DNA of 47,287 bases from an uncultured Gammaproteobacteria bacterium (GCA_947258495.1 CAMYIN010000065.1:1-47287), one strand, 5' to 3'; counted from the stretch's first letter, positions 9,259 to 18,199 are shown. Made by a program: numbers and translations. Notes: generated by a model from the sequence alone, not told the origin.

Positions 9259-10242
9259 TCACGCCGCAGGCGATGCCGGCTGAACCGTGAACTTATCGAA
9301 CTCCCGCTCCAGCGCCGCGATCTTTTCTTCCGCCGAGAGATGCTCAACGCCGCTGCGGATGTCTTCGTAACAGGGTACGTCGGGATTCCGGTAAAGGATG
9401 CCCAGGGGCACCCTTTGCCGGTTTCGCGCCAGCTCGCGTGCGCGATCGATGTCACGCGGATCGTGTTCTTCGCGATGCTTGAAGCGGCGCGCTACCGCGT
9501 CGTCGACTTTCAGGCCCTGTGCGTGTGTGAGCAATACGATGCGCTCCGGGTCTTTCACATATTCTTCGAAATGATCGGGCAGGTAGTTGGGACAGCGCTG
9601 CATGATGCAGACGAAGGCGAGCCCGCGATGATGGAACGCCTGCTTGATGATGTCGAACAATACGCTTGGCACCCAGTCCACTGCGTGGGCGACAAAGGAA
9701 ATATTGGACATACCAAGGGTGGCCTCCAGCGGATTGAGCGGGTCGAGGTACGCGCCATGCGGGCTCGTATTGCTGACCAAACCGCGGGGAGACGTTGGGG
9801 AAGCTTGTTTCTTGGTCAGTCCGTAGATCTGATTGTCGTGCAGCAGCACAGTCATATTCATGTTGTAGCGAATGGCGTGCAGCCAATGCCCGGCGCCGAT
9901 ACTGCAGCAGTCTCCATCGCCGGTGGTCACGAACACGTGCAGATCGGGACGGCGGATCTTGATGCCTTCGGCGACCGGCAGCGCGCGCCCGTGCAGTGCG
10001 TGGAAACCGTAGGTGCCCATGTAGTGGGGCAGGCGCGATGAACAGCCGATGCCCGATACGCACACGGTCTTTTCCGGCGTAAGTTGCTCTTCGGCACACA
10101 GTTTCTGCACCGCGGTGAGGATGGCGTTGTTGCCGCAGCGATGACACCAGCGGGAATCGACGCCCTCGAAGTCGTCTAAGGAATAGGCGTCGTCGTCGAT
10201 GTCGGAGACGCTGGGTGAGAGAATCTCTATGGGATCAAACAC
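9259..10242 (-). CDS. korB: 2-oxoacid:ferredoxin oxidoreductase beta subunit
   Basis: The 327-residue protein carries the thiamine-diphosphate site of this family: GDGDCCSIG followed by N-x-x-M-T-V and an N-x-Q-I-Y-G-L-T-x-K segment. The [4Fe-4S] ligands are visible: C33 and C36 (WCHRCG), one in GIGCSSR, and one in QRCPNYLP. Start is GTG 10242, only 3 bp after the korA stop, indicating translational coupling. With KorA it oxidatively decarboxylates a 2-oxoacid to an acyl-CoA while reducing ferredoxin, or runs in reverse to fix CO2. Substrate (2-oxoglutarate or pyruvate) cannot be read securely from sequence; I name it korB by overall resemblance. Confidence 0.87.
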   Translation of the reverse strand: MFDPIEILSPSVSDIDDDAYSLDDFEGVDSRWCHRCGNNAILTAVQKLCAEEQLTPEKTVCVSGIGCSSRLPHYMGTYGFHALHGRALPVAEGIKIRRPDLHVFVTTGDGDCCSIGAGHWLHAIRYNMNMTVLLHDNQIYGLTKKQASPTSPRGLVSNTSPHGAYLDPLNPLEATLGMSNISFVAHAVDWVPSVLFDIIKQAFHHRGLAFVCIMQRCPNYLPDHFEEYVKDPERIVLLTHAQGLKVDDAVARRFKHREEHDPRDIDRARELARNRQRVPLGILYRNPDVPCYEDIRSGVEHLSAEEKIAALEREFDKFTVQPASPAA

Positions 10243-10245
10243 GGT

Positions 10246-12165
10246 TCACCCCCTGCTCAGTTTATTGCGGATGGCCTCGGCGACGGATCGCGGTTTCAGC
10301 GGTTGTCCCTGCACCTCCGACCAGCAGTCCACGTCCACCAGGTAACGCCCCCGCAGCAGCCACGCGAGGCTCGAATAACGGCGGTTTTCGCTGTCGATGA
10401 GCTCATCGTCGAGTCTATCGCCCCAGTTCATCTCTACCGTCATCACCATACGGTAGCGTTTCAGGATTTCGCCGATGCCCGACGGCATCGGTTGCAGATA
10501 GGTGAGGTGCAAGGCGGCCACCTGCCGTCCCTCCGCGCGCACCTGTTCCACCGCTTCTTCGATGACGCCTTTGGTGCTGCCCCAACCGACCACCAGCAGG
10601 TCTCCCTGCGGATCGCCGAACGCCTCGGGACAATTGAGGGTCTTCTGGAAGGCGGCGAGTTTCAGACTGCGGGCGCGGATTCCTTCTTCGTTGGTCGTCG
10701 GATCATAGGCCACACGGCTCTTGCGGTCGTGGGCGAGTCCGGTGAGGGTGTGCATGCCGCCGGGCTGCCCCGGCGTGAACCTCCTGTGCAGCCCGCTGAT
10801 GCGGTCCCAGTCGTACGGGGCCTCGCCCTCGGGTATGGGGCTCTGGTCGATGGGTGCGGCGAACCACTCTTTTCGGATCTTGGGTCTGGGGAAGGGCTGC
10901 TGGGCGGTGGCCAAATTCGCGTCGGTGAGCAGCACCACGGGCATGTTGAAGGTCTCGGAAATCTTTCTTGCGGTGATGGGCAGGTAGAAACAGTCTTCGA
11001 TGGTGGCCGCGGCCAGGACCACACGCGGGGCATCGCCATGATTGCCGAAGATCGCCTGCATCAGGTCCCCTTGCTCGACCTTGGTCGGCAGCCCGGTGCT
11101 CGGCCCCCCCCGCTGAACATTGATGATCACCAAAGGAATCTCGGCCATGGTGGCGAGCCCGATGAGCTCCTGCTTCAGCGCCATTCCCGGGCCCGAGGTG
11201 ATGGTGACCGCGCACTTGCCCGCGTAGGAAGAACCGATGGCGAACGCGCAGGCGGCGATTTCGTCTTCCGCCTGGTGCACCATCCCGCCCACGTTTTCGA
11301 ACACCTCGCTCAGGTAGTGCGAGGCCGACGTCGCCGGCGTGATCGGATACATGGCGCAGATCTCCATACCGGACGCCATGATGCCCAGCGCCAGGGAGGT
11401 ATTGCCGCTGACGACGATCTGGACCTGCTCGCGCGCCGCCCCGGGGATATGGAACCGCAGGTCCAGGTTGTCGCCGACCCATTGGTAGCCCGCTTCGAGC
11501 AGTTGGACATTGCGGTTGACGATATCGGCGCTCTTGGAGCGGAACGTAAACGCCACCTGCTCCCTGGCAAGTTCCAGATTTTGATCGTAGAGCCTGTTGA
11601 GCATGCCCAGCACGAACATGTTCTTTCCGCGCTGCGGGTTGCTGGTGAACTGCAGGCACACCTGTTCCATGGGGATCTCGTACACGCGGTAGCCGTCGGC
11701 TACCAGCTTCTGGTACGTGGAAGTGTAGGCCGCGACGATGGCCGGATCCTGGTGGTGCCGCCACTTGTTCTCGAGCAGTATGATGCAATCGGGCTTCAAC
11801 GCCCCCGCACGCACGCGTCCCAGGAGCACCTGCTCGTTGAACGCGATCACCAGATCGGCCTCGTCGCCACCATTGGTGACGTGGAAGGAACCGACCCGAA
11901 TGCGGTTGCCGCTGGCGCCCTCGATACTTCGAGCCGGCGGCTCGATCTCGGCCGGAATGATCTCCACGGTCCAGATGCCGTGGCCCATTTTCGCGGCAAT
12001 GCTGGCGAAGGATTGTCCGCATTTCTGGGCGCCTTCGCCGGAATCGCTGATGACCTCGACCACGTGGTCGGTGATCTCGCATACCTGTGGTGTCGGCGCT
12101 GCCGACGGGCCGGAATCGAAAGCCGGATCGTCGTCCGGCTTCGGGATCGCGGAAGAGTCGTTCAT
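10246..12165 (-). CDS. korA: 2-oxoacid:ferredoxin oxidoreductase, fused gamma-alpha subunit
   Basis: The 639-residue protein fuses a gamma domain (about 30-205, starting at VVEVISDSGEGAQKCG) to an alpha domain (about 250-630). The alpha part contains AMYPITPATSASHYL, the substrate-site motif, and TSGPGMALKQELIG. The order gamma then alpha in one chain is standard for two-subunit OFORs. ATG 12165 is the first gene of a minus-strand operon korA-korB-ferredoxin fusion, and a TATAAT box lies about 230 bp upstream at 12397-12402. The operon converges on nfnAB. The enzyme could serve the reverse TCA cycle or ferredoxin-linked 2-oxoacid oxidation; I cannot tell which, because no other rTCA gene is in the window. 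Confidence 0.88.
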   Translation of the reverse strand: MNDSSAIPKPDDDPAFDSGPSAAPTPQVCEITDHVVEVISDSGEGAQKCGQSFASIAAKMGHGIWTVEIIPAEIEPPARSIEGASGNRIRVGSFHVTNGGDEADLVIAFNEQVLLGRVRAGALKPDCIILLENKWRHHQDPAIVAAYTSTYQKLVADGYRVYEIPMEQVCLQFTSNPQRGKNMFVLGMLNRLYDQNLELAREQVAFTFRSKSADIVNRNVQLLEAGYQWVGDNLDLRFHIPGAAREQVQIVVSGNTSLALGIMASGMEICAMYPITPATSASHYLSEVFENVGGMVHQAEDEIAACAFAIGSSYAGKCAVTITSGPGMALKQELIGLATMAEIPLVIINVQRGGPSTGLPTKVEQGDLMQAIFGNHGDAPRVVLAAATIEDCFYLPITARKISETFNMPVVLLTDANLATAQQPFPRPKIRKEWFAAPIDQSPIPEGEAPYDWDRISGLHRRFTPGQPGGMHTLTGLAHDRKSRVAYDPTTNEEGIRARSLKLAAFQKTLNCPEAFGDPQGDLLVVGWGSTKGVIEEAVEQVRAEGRQVAALHLTYLQPMPSGIGEILKRYRMVMTVEMNWGDRLDDELIDSENRRYSSLAWLLRGRYLVDVDCWSEVQGQPLKPRSVAEAIRNKLSRG

Positions 12166-12396
12166 CGTTCTGGATCCATGGATAGTGACACGCCGGGCCG
12201 CAGTGCGCGTGATCTGCGCGGAGGTCCCGCCGGCCGAGTCCGTGCTACGGGATTACCCGCCTCTCGGGCAAACGCCGCAAGCGACGATAGCCGCGAGGCA
12301 TAGATTCTTCCGCCGCACCCCCTAGCCGACCCGTTGCGGTGTTCGGCGACCACGATAAAATTCTCTTAGTTCCGGTTCAGCTTGGCTTATACGCTG

Positions 12397-12451
12397 ATTA
12401 TAGCGCAAACGTTCGGGTTTTTATCGTTATCTAAGTCAAAAGAGGCGTCAA
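12397..12451 (-). promoter_or_regulatory. Candidate korA promoter
   Basis: On the minus strand a perfect TATAAT lies at 12402-12397, but without a good -35 at 17 bp. A second option uses TTGACG at 12451-12446 and TAACGA at 12429-12424 with a 16-bp spacer. Either would give a leader of roughly 220-260 bases before ATG 12165. Confidence 0.4.
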
Positions 12452-12653
12452 TTTTTGGGGACCTCAGCGGCGACCACGCCGGCGTCTCTCGGCGGTGTCC
12501 TCTCCGCTTTTCACGGCTGAGCGTGGCAACCGTAAGCGGCAGGCAGAGAGATTCGCCGGAGACGGCCGCCCCGCAGCAGGAGGCGGTACGCGTCCGTTCT
12601 CGGCACGCCCCCGGTGCGGTCGCGGAAGCGGCCGTTACCGCCATGAAAAAGGC

Positions 12654-12683
12654 AAAAAAAGGCCGGGGTTCGGAACCCCGGCC
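12654..12683 (-). terminator. Rho-independent terminator of the rhodanese gene
   Basis: A perfect 10-bp stem (GGCCGGGGTT, loop of three, AACCCCGGCC) occupies 12661-12683. On the minus strand it is followed by seven T residues (12660-12654). It lies 45 bp downstream of the rhodanese stop codon. Confidence 0.9.
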
Positions 12684-12727
12684 CGTTTCCATGTTGTGGT
12701 TGTCAAATCCAGAGCAAAGAAGCTCGC

Positions 12728-13765
12728 TTATTTTCCGGCCTCCGATTTCTTCTCGAGCTGGGCCATCTTCTTCTCCAGCGCCTTGAGTTTCTTGTTCAAG
12801 CCGGCGAAGTTGTACCACTGCTCGTCGGCCGCCGGGTAACTGATCTGCGACCCGTACACGCGCCAGGATTCGTCCCAATTGGCGACGTCTTGGAAGCCGA
12901 GCGCCCGCAGCTGGAGATAGGTCAACGTGGAGCGCGTTCCCGTCTGACAGTAGGCCAGGGTGCGCTTGGACTTATCCATGGAGCCGAAGGCCTTCTCGGC
13001 GGCGTCCGAGTCGAGATATGCCACCGGTTCCATCTTCCCACTCTTGGGGTTTTTTTCCTTCATCAGCGTATCGATATGCGACACGTTGACGGTGACGTTG
13101 GGCACGTGGCCGCCGCGGATGGCGCGTATGTCTTTTCCTATGAATTCCTTCTTGGTCCTGGAATCGACCAGCTGATTTTTCAGTTCGCCGGAGGCGATCT
13201 TGAGCACCTCGTCGGTCTCGCCGTATCTGCCCGCCATCACGTTCGCCTTGAAGGTGGTCGGCTCGCGCTTCACGAGTTTGTTGTCCAGGCGATAGCCGGC
13301 CTTGCGCCAGGCGTCCACACCACCGTTCAACACGTGCACCTTGTCGTGTCCGAGGTATTCCATGATCCAGAAACCGACGGTGGCATCCAGTAAGGTGCCG
13401 AGGTCTCCGCCGTAAAACACCACGTGGTCGTCATTGCCGATGCCGACGGCACCGAGGAGTTTTTCGTATTTCCCGGCGTCGCGGAAGACCCTGGAGGTGG
13501 CGTCGCGCAGCGCTTTTTTACAGCGATCACCAAAGCTGATGGCGCCGGGGATGTGGCCTTTGGCGTAGTCCTTCAGGCTGCGGCAATCGACGACAACCCA
13601 ATCGGCTTCGCCGGCATTAGCGTTGAGCGCCTCCGCCGTCATCAGCAGATCCGGGTTCGCCCACTTGGCCGCTGCCGGAGCCGATCCCAAAACGAACACA
13701 AGCAGGCCCAAAATTGCTCCAACCGTCGTTCGTGAACGCGCGTAATTTTCATCAACAAACTTCAT
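12728..13765 (-). CDS. Exported tandem-domain rhodanese (sulfurtransferase)
   Basis: The 345-residue product starts at ATG 13765, chosen because GGAGGG lies 8-13 bases upstream and a signal peptide follows directly (hydrophobic core about 14-26, cleavage near SAPAAA-KW). Two rhodanese domains follow: about 40-165, where the catalytic loop lacks cysteine (VVFYGGD), and about 180-310, with active-site C273 in YCQTGTRS. The C-terminal ~25 residues are a Lys/Glu-rich coiled coil. The family moves sulfane sulfur from thiosulfate or persulfides to acceptors; here it would act in the periplasm. An open frame continues upstream to 14011, but it overlaps the divergent GT2 gene and lacks a signal sequence position. 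A terminator follows at 12654-12683. Confidence 0.88.
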   Translation of the reverse strand: MKFVDENYARSRTTVGAILGLLVFVLGSAPAAAKWANPDLLMTAEALNANAGEADWVVVDCRSLKDYAKGHIPGAISFGDRCKKALRDATSRVFRDAGKYEKLLGAVGIGNDDHVVFYGGDLGTLLDATVGFWIMEYLGHDKVHVLNGGVDAWRKAGYRLDNKLVKREPTTFKANVMAGRYGETDEVLKIASGELKNQLVDSRTKKEFIGKDIRAIRGGHVPNVTVNVSHIDTLMKEKNPKSGKMEPVAYLDSDAAEKAFGSMDKSKRTLAYCQTGTRSTLTYLQLRALGFQDVANWDESWRVYGSQISYPAADEQWYNFAGLNKKLKALEKKMAQLEKKSEAGK

Positions 13766-13790
13766 CTCATGACCCTCCGAAAGACTCTTG

Positions 13791-13819
13791 TGAATAATCC
13801 AGAATACTCGCCCGTTTCT
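13791..13819 (+). promoter_or_regulatory. Imperfect ECF-type promoter candidate upstream of GT2 gene
   Basis: TGAATAAT (13791-13798), 14 bases, then CGTTTCT (13813-13819). This matches six of eight -35 bases and all of CGTTT, at the same 14-bp spacing as the sites at 23890-23916 and 25656-25683. It is 143 bp before the GT2 start. Confidence 0.3.
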
Positions 13820-13961
13820 TGTTTCCTGAAGATTTGTACTATTGTAGTCGACGCCTGGGAATGATTCATTTGCATCATTTGGCGGCTTGGTTCGCCGACG
13901 TTCCGCCCGCTTCCCAGGATCAAGCGGACTTTGACAACAACTATCGTCCGGCGTAGTCATC

Positions 13962-14957
13962 ATGAAACGCGGCAGAAATCCGAGCGTCTCCATCGTCATC
14001 CCGAACCGCAACGGCGGTGAAACCCTCGGCGATTGCCTTCGCGCCGCACTTGCGTCTCATTATCCCGATTTCGAGGTGATCGTGGTCGACGATTGTTCCG
14101 AGGACGACTCAGCGCGCATCGCCGAACGATACTCCTGCCGTCTCGTGCGGCTGAAAAAATCCGAGGGTGCCGGCAATGCTCGCAACCAGGGCGTACGACA
14201 TAGCCGTGGGGAGATACTTTTTTTTACGGATGCCGATTGCCTGTTGCAGCCTGGCGCGGTGGCCAGGGCTTGTGATGTCCTAACGTCGTCTTCGACCCCC
14301 CTGGTGGTCGGCGGCACCTATACTCGCCGCGCCGTGGACGACCGCTTTTTCAGTCATTTCCAGTCGGCGTTCATCCACTACTCGGAAACGAAACGCGCCG
14401 ACAATCCGGACTACGTAGCGACCCATGCCATGGCGCTGCGGGCGGACACCTTTCGTCAAAGCGGCGGGTTCTCACAATCTCTGCGTCCGATATTGGAGGA
14501 CGTCGAGCTGAGCCACCGTTTGCGGCGACAAGGTGTGAAGCTGATGGTCAATGCCGGTATTCAGGTCGGTCATATTTTTGATTTCTCTTTTCTCGGTTCA
14601 CTGCGCAATGCATTTCGCAAATCCATGTACTGGTCGAGATACTCCATCGAGCGCAGGGATCTGACGGCGGATTCCGGCACCGCCTCGATCGAGCTGAAAA
14701 CGAACGTGGCGATGCTTGTCCTGGGCTGGATCATGCTGGGCCTGTTCCTCGCCTCCGGAGCGGTTGCATGGTTGTGGCTGGCTGCCGGTGCGCAGACTTT
14801 GAACATCTGGATCAACAGGCATCTCCTGCGGGCGTTTCGCTACAGCGGCGACGCACTGTTTGCAGGCGGGGCAATGCTATATTATCTGCTTGTGTATCCA
14901 TTACCCGTGGGACTCGGAGCGTTCGTCGGTGCGATCCGATACTGGCTAGAAATATGA
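13962..14957 (+). CDS. Family 2 glycosyltransferase with C-terminal membrane segments
   Basis: This 331-residue GT-A enzyme starts with VSIVIPNRNGGETLGDCL, followed by VIVVDDCSEDDS and the sugar-nucleotide metal site FFTDADCLL (about 86-94). ILEDVELSHRLRRQG gives the downstream acceptor motif (ED and xRRQ). Two or three hydrophobic helices between about 243 and 325 suggest inner-membrane attachment and a lipid-linked or membrane-bound acceptor. Its TGA overlaps the ATG of the following radical SAM gene (ATGA at 14954), so the two are translationally coupled. Substrate sugar is unknown. There is only a weak ribosome-binding site before ATG 13962. Confidence 0.87.
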   Translation: MKRGRNPSVSIVIPNRNGGETLGDCLRAALASHYPDFEVIVVDDCSEDDSARIAERYSCRLVRLKKSEGAGNARNQGVRHSRGEILFFTDADCLLQPGAVARACDVLTSSSTPLVVGGTYTRRAVDDRFFSHFQSAFIHYSETKRADNPDYVATHAMALRADTFRQSGGFSQSLRPILEDVELSHRLRRQGVKLMVNAGIQVGHIFDFSFLGSLRNAFRKSMYWSRYSIERRDLTADSGTASIELKTNVAMLVLGWIMLGLFLASGAVAWLWLAAGAQTLNIWINRHLLRAFRYSGDALFAGGAMLYYLLVYPLPVGLGAFVGAIRYWLEI

Positions 14958-16042
14958 TCATGTATTCTCCCTGGCGGCATTGGCCCTCGGTGTTGTGGAA
15001 GCAACGACCGCTCCAGCTCACATTTTTCGTCACCCGCCGATGCAATGCACGCTGTCCTTTCTGCTTCTATCTCCGTGGAGCCCGCGCGCACGACGACGAC
15101 ACGTCGGAATTGAATTTGGAAGAAATCAAAAGGGTGTCCCGGTCGCTCAAGAACCTGCTGTGGCTCGCGTTCTCTGGTGGCGAGGTGTACTTGCGAAAGG
15201 AATTGGTGGAGATCAGTCGTATCTTCTATACCCAGAATCGCCCCGCCATCATGCTGTACCCGACGAATGGACTCATGCCGGAGCTGATCCGAGAACGTAC
15301 CGAGGAGATCCTGCAAAGCTGCCCCAGGAGCGTAGTTACGGTCAAGCTGTCCATCGACGGTTTGCATGATGAGCACGACCGTGTACGCAACACGCCCGGG
15401 AGCTTTGCCAAGATGCTGCAGACCTACGAGCGTTTGCACGGGCTGCTGGATGCCTATCCGAATTTCGAGCTCGGCGTCAACACCGTGTTTCTTTCCAAGA
15501 ACCAGGATCGGATGGATGCAATAATCGATTTCGTGGCTGCCATACAGGGTGTGCGGGTGCACACGATCTCGTTGGCGCGCGGAGACCTGGTCGACCCTTC
15601 CTACAAAGACGTGGACCTGGCCAAATATCGGACCGCCGCCGCGCGGTTGGCGAAAATGAGCGCCGACGGGCGTACCTACCGCTTTCGCGGCGCTCGGCTC
15701 AAGGCCGCCCAGGACGTCTTGCAGCGGCGGCTCATCCACGACACGGTGGAGGCGCAACGGCGCTTGATCGACTGCTATGCGGGCAGGGCCAATCTGGTGC
15801 TTACCGAGACCGGGGACCTCTACCCGTGCGAGATGCGCAGCGACCGTTTCGGTAACGTCAGGGATTACGGCTACGACGTCAACGCGGCGTGCCGAACGCC
15901 CCGCGCGCGACGTGTTCTAGACTCAATAGCGGACAAGGAGTGTTACTGCAGTCACGAGTGCTATTTCATGACGAATATTTTTTTAAACCCCGCTCTGTAT
16001 CCGCGACTGGCGCGCGAATATCGCCAGCTAAAGCACGCTTAG
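14954..16042 (+). CDS. Radical SAM protein with SPASM-like C-terminal cysteines
   Basis: The 362-residue protein begins at ATG 14954 within the ATGA overlap with the GT2 gene. The [4Fe-4S]/SAM motif is C-N-A-R-C-P-F-C (about 32-39), followed by FSGGEVYLRKEL, the usual SAM-binding GGE. The C-terminal third carries seven further cysteines (CYAG, YPCEM, KECYCSHECYF), typical of a SPASM or twitch domain binding auxiliary Fe-S clusters. Such enzymes modify peptides or small acceptors; coupling to a GT2 suggests surface-glycolipid or peptidoglycan-linked chemistry, but the substrate cannot be read. The frame is open back to 14768 inside the GT2 gene and that extension is rejected. Stop is TAG. Confidence 0.87.
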   Translation: MIMYSPWRHWPSVLWKQRPLQLTFFVTRRCNARCPFCFYLRGARAHDDDTSELNLEEIKRVSRSLKNLLWLAFSGGEVYLRKELVEISRIFYTQNRPAIMLYPTNGLMPELIRERTEEILQSCPRSVVTVKLSIDGLHDEHDRVRNTPGSFAKMLQTYERLHGLLDAYPNFELGVNTVFLSKNQDRMDAIIDFVAAIQGVRVHTISLARGDLVDPSYKDVDLAKYRTAAARLAKMSADGRTYRFRGARLKAAQDVLQRRLIHDTVEAQRRLIDCYAGRANLVLTETGDLYPCEMRSDRFGNVRDYGYDVNAACRTPRARRVLDSIADKECYCSHECYFMTNIFLNPALYPRLAREYRQLKHA

Positions 16043-16284
16043 TTAGACTCCCTCCGCTCTACCGGTCAGCGCACGCAGTAAGAGCTCCTGCGTCTGGTGA
16101 CCATCGATGTGTACCCGGTAGCGGTTGACGAGAACGAGTTCGAGCAAGATTTACCGCGACTCGCACCTGCAGGGATGCCGGCGCCGTGTTTGAATGAGTG
16201 TATTCTCAGCGTACCCCGGAGAATCGTGATCACATCAATGCTGCGTCAATCCGCAAATTCGTTGCGTACGGCGCCGAAATCGGT

Positions 16285-17820
16285 TCAGGCGCCCTTGCCC
16301 GCACCGAGCCGGCCCATGCCTTCAGCTTCGGTGTGAATGCTCGACGCCGATTGCGTGTTTCCACCGCTACCCTCTACCGCCTTGCGTTCGAACAGACGGT
16401 TCGTTGCCCACAGCCAGAACAAACCGCGTATTCCCTTGAGCGCGATAAGGCAATCGTTCCAGCTGCGGATCTGCAGCACGCGCTTGAACAGGAAGGAAGG
16501 GCGCGAATAGAAGTGTCGCAACGCCTTCTGGCGCAACCCCTGAATCTGCTCGCGGGTCATGGAGTAGGGGACGAAGGCCGCACCCTGATAGTTGTAGTCG
16601 GAGAGCCGGTCGGAGACCGTGCCGTATTTTCCGACGTTGTCGTGCAGATAGGTACCGGGGAAAGCGGTCAAGGCGTGAAAGTTCGCCAGATCCGGCGCGA
16701 GCTCGGCAGCGAACTCTATGGTCTTTACACCGTCCTCGTAGGTTTCGCCAGGGATGCCGAAAACAAAAGGCGTGCTCACCTTCAACCCGACCTTCTTGGC
16801 CGCCCGCACCGCCGCGCGAGTCTGGTCCAAGGTGATGCCTTTGCGCAGGGTATTGAGATTCTTCTGCACCCCGCTCTCGGCGCCGAGAAGAATGGCCCAA
16901 CAACCGGCGGCCTTCATCGCACGCAACAGGGGTTCGTCGACCTGGTTGACGCACGCCGAGGCGAACCAGGTGAAATCCAGGCGCCGCGCGCGGATTTCCT
17001 GTGTCAGCGCCATGGCGCGTCGATAGTCCGCGGCAAAGCTGTCGTCGACGAACTTGATCTCGCGGTAACCCATCTGCAAACACTGTTCGATCTCGTTGAC
17101 GACATTAGCGATGCTGCGAAAACGCACGCCGCGCGCGCCGCCCTGGCGCTCGCGGTCGATCTGAAAACAAAAGATGCAGCGCCGGCTGCAGCCCCGCGAT
17201 GTGAGCATGACCGCGACCGGCTTGCGCCGATAGGTCGCCGGCGGCGGTACACAGCGGTTCGGGTCGCCCAGCAGGTCGCGCGCGGGAAAAGGCAGGGCGT
17301 CCAGGTCCTCGATCAGCGGACGTGGCGGATTGGTGACGACGTGCCGCCCCTGTCTGTAGGCGACGCCCCGCACACCCTCCGGGCTGCGGCCCTGCTGCAA
17401 ACGTGCGACCAGCTCAGGTACCGTCTGCTCGGCCTCTCCGGTGACTACCGCATCGATGTGTCTGCCGCCGTTCCGCAGGCATTGTCCGCGCTTCGCGATG
17501 GGATAGGGCCCTCCCGCGCACACGAACACGTTCGGGTCGCGTTCTTTTATCGCACCCGCGGTCAGCGCCGCCCGCGGCCAGCCAAAGGCGGTGGCGTAGA
17601 TACCGGCGAAATTCGGTCGAAATGCCACGAGTTCGGCCATGAGTGCCTCATGATCGAGAAAAGCCCCATTCAAGAACTGGACCTCGTGTCCCGTCTGCCG
17701 CAGCGCCGCCGCCACGTACAGGGTGCCGAGCGGCTCCCAGTAATTGATTTGAAAGCCGGCGGTCTTGGCCGGGAACAGGTCCTCAGACCGCCACGCAGGG
17801 ATGATCAGTGAGCACTTCAT
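16285..17820 (-). CDS. B12-binding domain radical SAM protein
   Basis: The 511-residue protein has an N-terminal cobalamin-binding-like Rossmann domain (about 1-150, with GTLYVAAALRQTGHEV and VFVCAGGPYP) and a radical SAM core (about 190-410) with C-S-R-R-C-I-F-C. The segment VKFVDDSF-like (IKFVDDSFA) and GIPGETYED are typical of the class B/anaerobic-Mg-protoporphyrin-cyclase-like group. The C-terminus (about 440-490) is amphipathic to hydrophobic and may touch the membrane. The gene converges on the radical SAM gene upstream, leaving 240 bp without a gene between. Reaction unknown; methylation of an unactivated carbon or a rearrangement is typical of the family. Confidence 0.85.
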   Translation of the reverse strand: MKCSLIIPAWRSEDLFPAKTAGFQINYWEPLGTLYVAAALRQTGHEVQFLNGAFLDHEALMAELVAFRPNFAGIYATAFGWPRAALTAGAIKERDPNVFVCAGGPYPIAKRGQCLRNGGRHIDAVVTGEAEQTVPELVARLQQGRSPEGVRGVAYRQGRHVVTNPPRPLIEDLDALPFPARDLLGDPNRCVPPPATYRRKPVAVMLTSRGCSRRCIFCFQIDRERQGGARGVRFRSIANVVNEIEQCLQMGYREIKFVDDSFAADYRRAMALTQEIRARRLDFTWFASACVNQVDEPLLRAMKAAGCWAILLGAESGVQKNLNTLRKGITLDQTRAAVRAAKKVGLKVSTPFVFGIPGETYEDGVKTIEFAAELAPDLANFHALTAFPGTYLHDNVGKYGTVSDRLSDYNYQGAAFVPYSMTREQIQGLRQKALRHFYSRPSFLFKRVLQIRSWNDCLIALKGIRGLFWLWATNRLFERKAVEGSGGNTQSASSIHTEAEGMGRLGAGKGA

Positions 17821-17986
17821 GCGTACACCGTGTGTTTCTTGCGTCTCTGAGTTTCGATTATGCGGCGGGCCGCATGCGTTCCCTCCAAAGTTCGCGCATC
17901 GCCCTTAATGCGCATGCACACCACTCCGCATCCCGGCGTGGACGACGCGATCACGGACGAGATCCGCACCGCGCACACTCGCCGAA

Positions 17987-18199
17987 CTATTCCAGCAACT
18001 TTTTATAGTATTCCTCCATGTCGCTGCTCACGCCCTCGCTGGCCCCGCTGCCGCCTCCGGCGCTGGCGCCGTAACCGCCCGCCTCCGGCAACTCGAAAAA
18101 CCCGGGTTCGACCCCGGTGTGCGAGGACACACTGTAACCCAACAGTGATCCCACGAACGCGACTCCCACCGTCAGCACGATCCAGACACTATTTCTCAA
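17987..18199 (-). CDS. Tiny membrane protein, copy B of a paralogous pair
   Basis: A 70-residue protein with one N-terminal TM helix (about 5-24) ending in GYSVSS, a Gly/Ser-rich linker, and a charged tail SSDMEEYYKKLLE. The start is TTG 18199, supported by GGGAGGGCGGG about 7 bases upstream. It aligns without gaps over the first 31 residues with the neighbouring 18248-18433 product, and both end in the same SDM-x-EYY-x-x-L motif. It is the last gene of the minus-strand sulfur operon, 49 bp after its paralogue. I do not recognise the family; location next to tusA and yeeE suggests a membrane accessory for sulfur transport or transfer. Confidence 0.75.
   Translation of the reverse strand: MRNSVWIVLTVGVAFVGSLLGYSVSSHTGVEPGFFELPEAGGYGASAGGGSGASEGVSSDMEEYYKKLLE

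Larger units (their letters stand above)
12166..12727. other. 562-bp divergent-side intergenic region
   Basis: It holds the upstream region of korA (minus strand) and the terminator of the rhodanese gene at its right end. Open frames on both strands across 12382-12878 lack ribosome-binding sites and protein-like composition, and I treat them as non-coding. Confidence 0.6.

Noticed and set aside
10303-12303. 666-residue plus-strand open frame opposite korA
   Set aside because: No motif; the minus strand encodes an OFOR alpha subunit with YPITPAT and gamma domain.
12382-12878. Short open frames in the korA-rhodanese gap
   Set aside because: No ribosome-binding sites; they cross the terminator hairpin and the end of the rhodanese gene.
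13766-14011. N-terminal extension of the rhodanese frame
   Set aside because: It overlaps the divergent GT2 gene, and ATG 13765 has an ideal ribosome-binding site followed by a signal peptide.
16198-17811. 537-residue plus-strand frame opposite the B12-radical SAM gene
   Set aside because: Composition is antisense-like, no start signal, and the minus strand shows CxxxCxxC.
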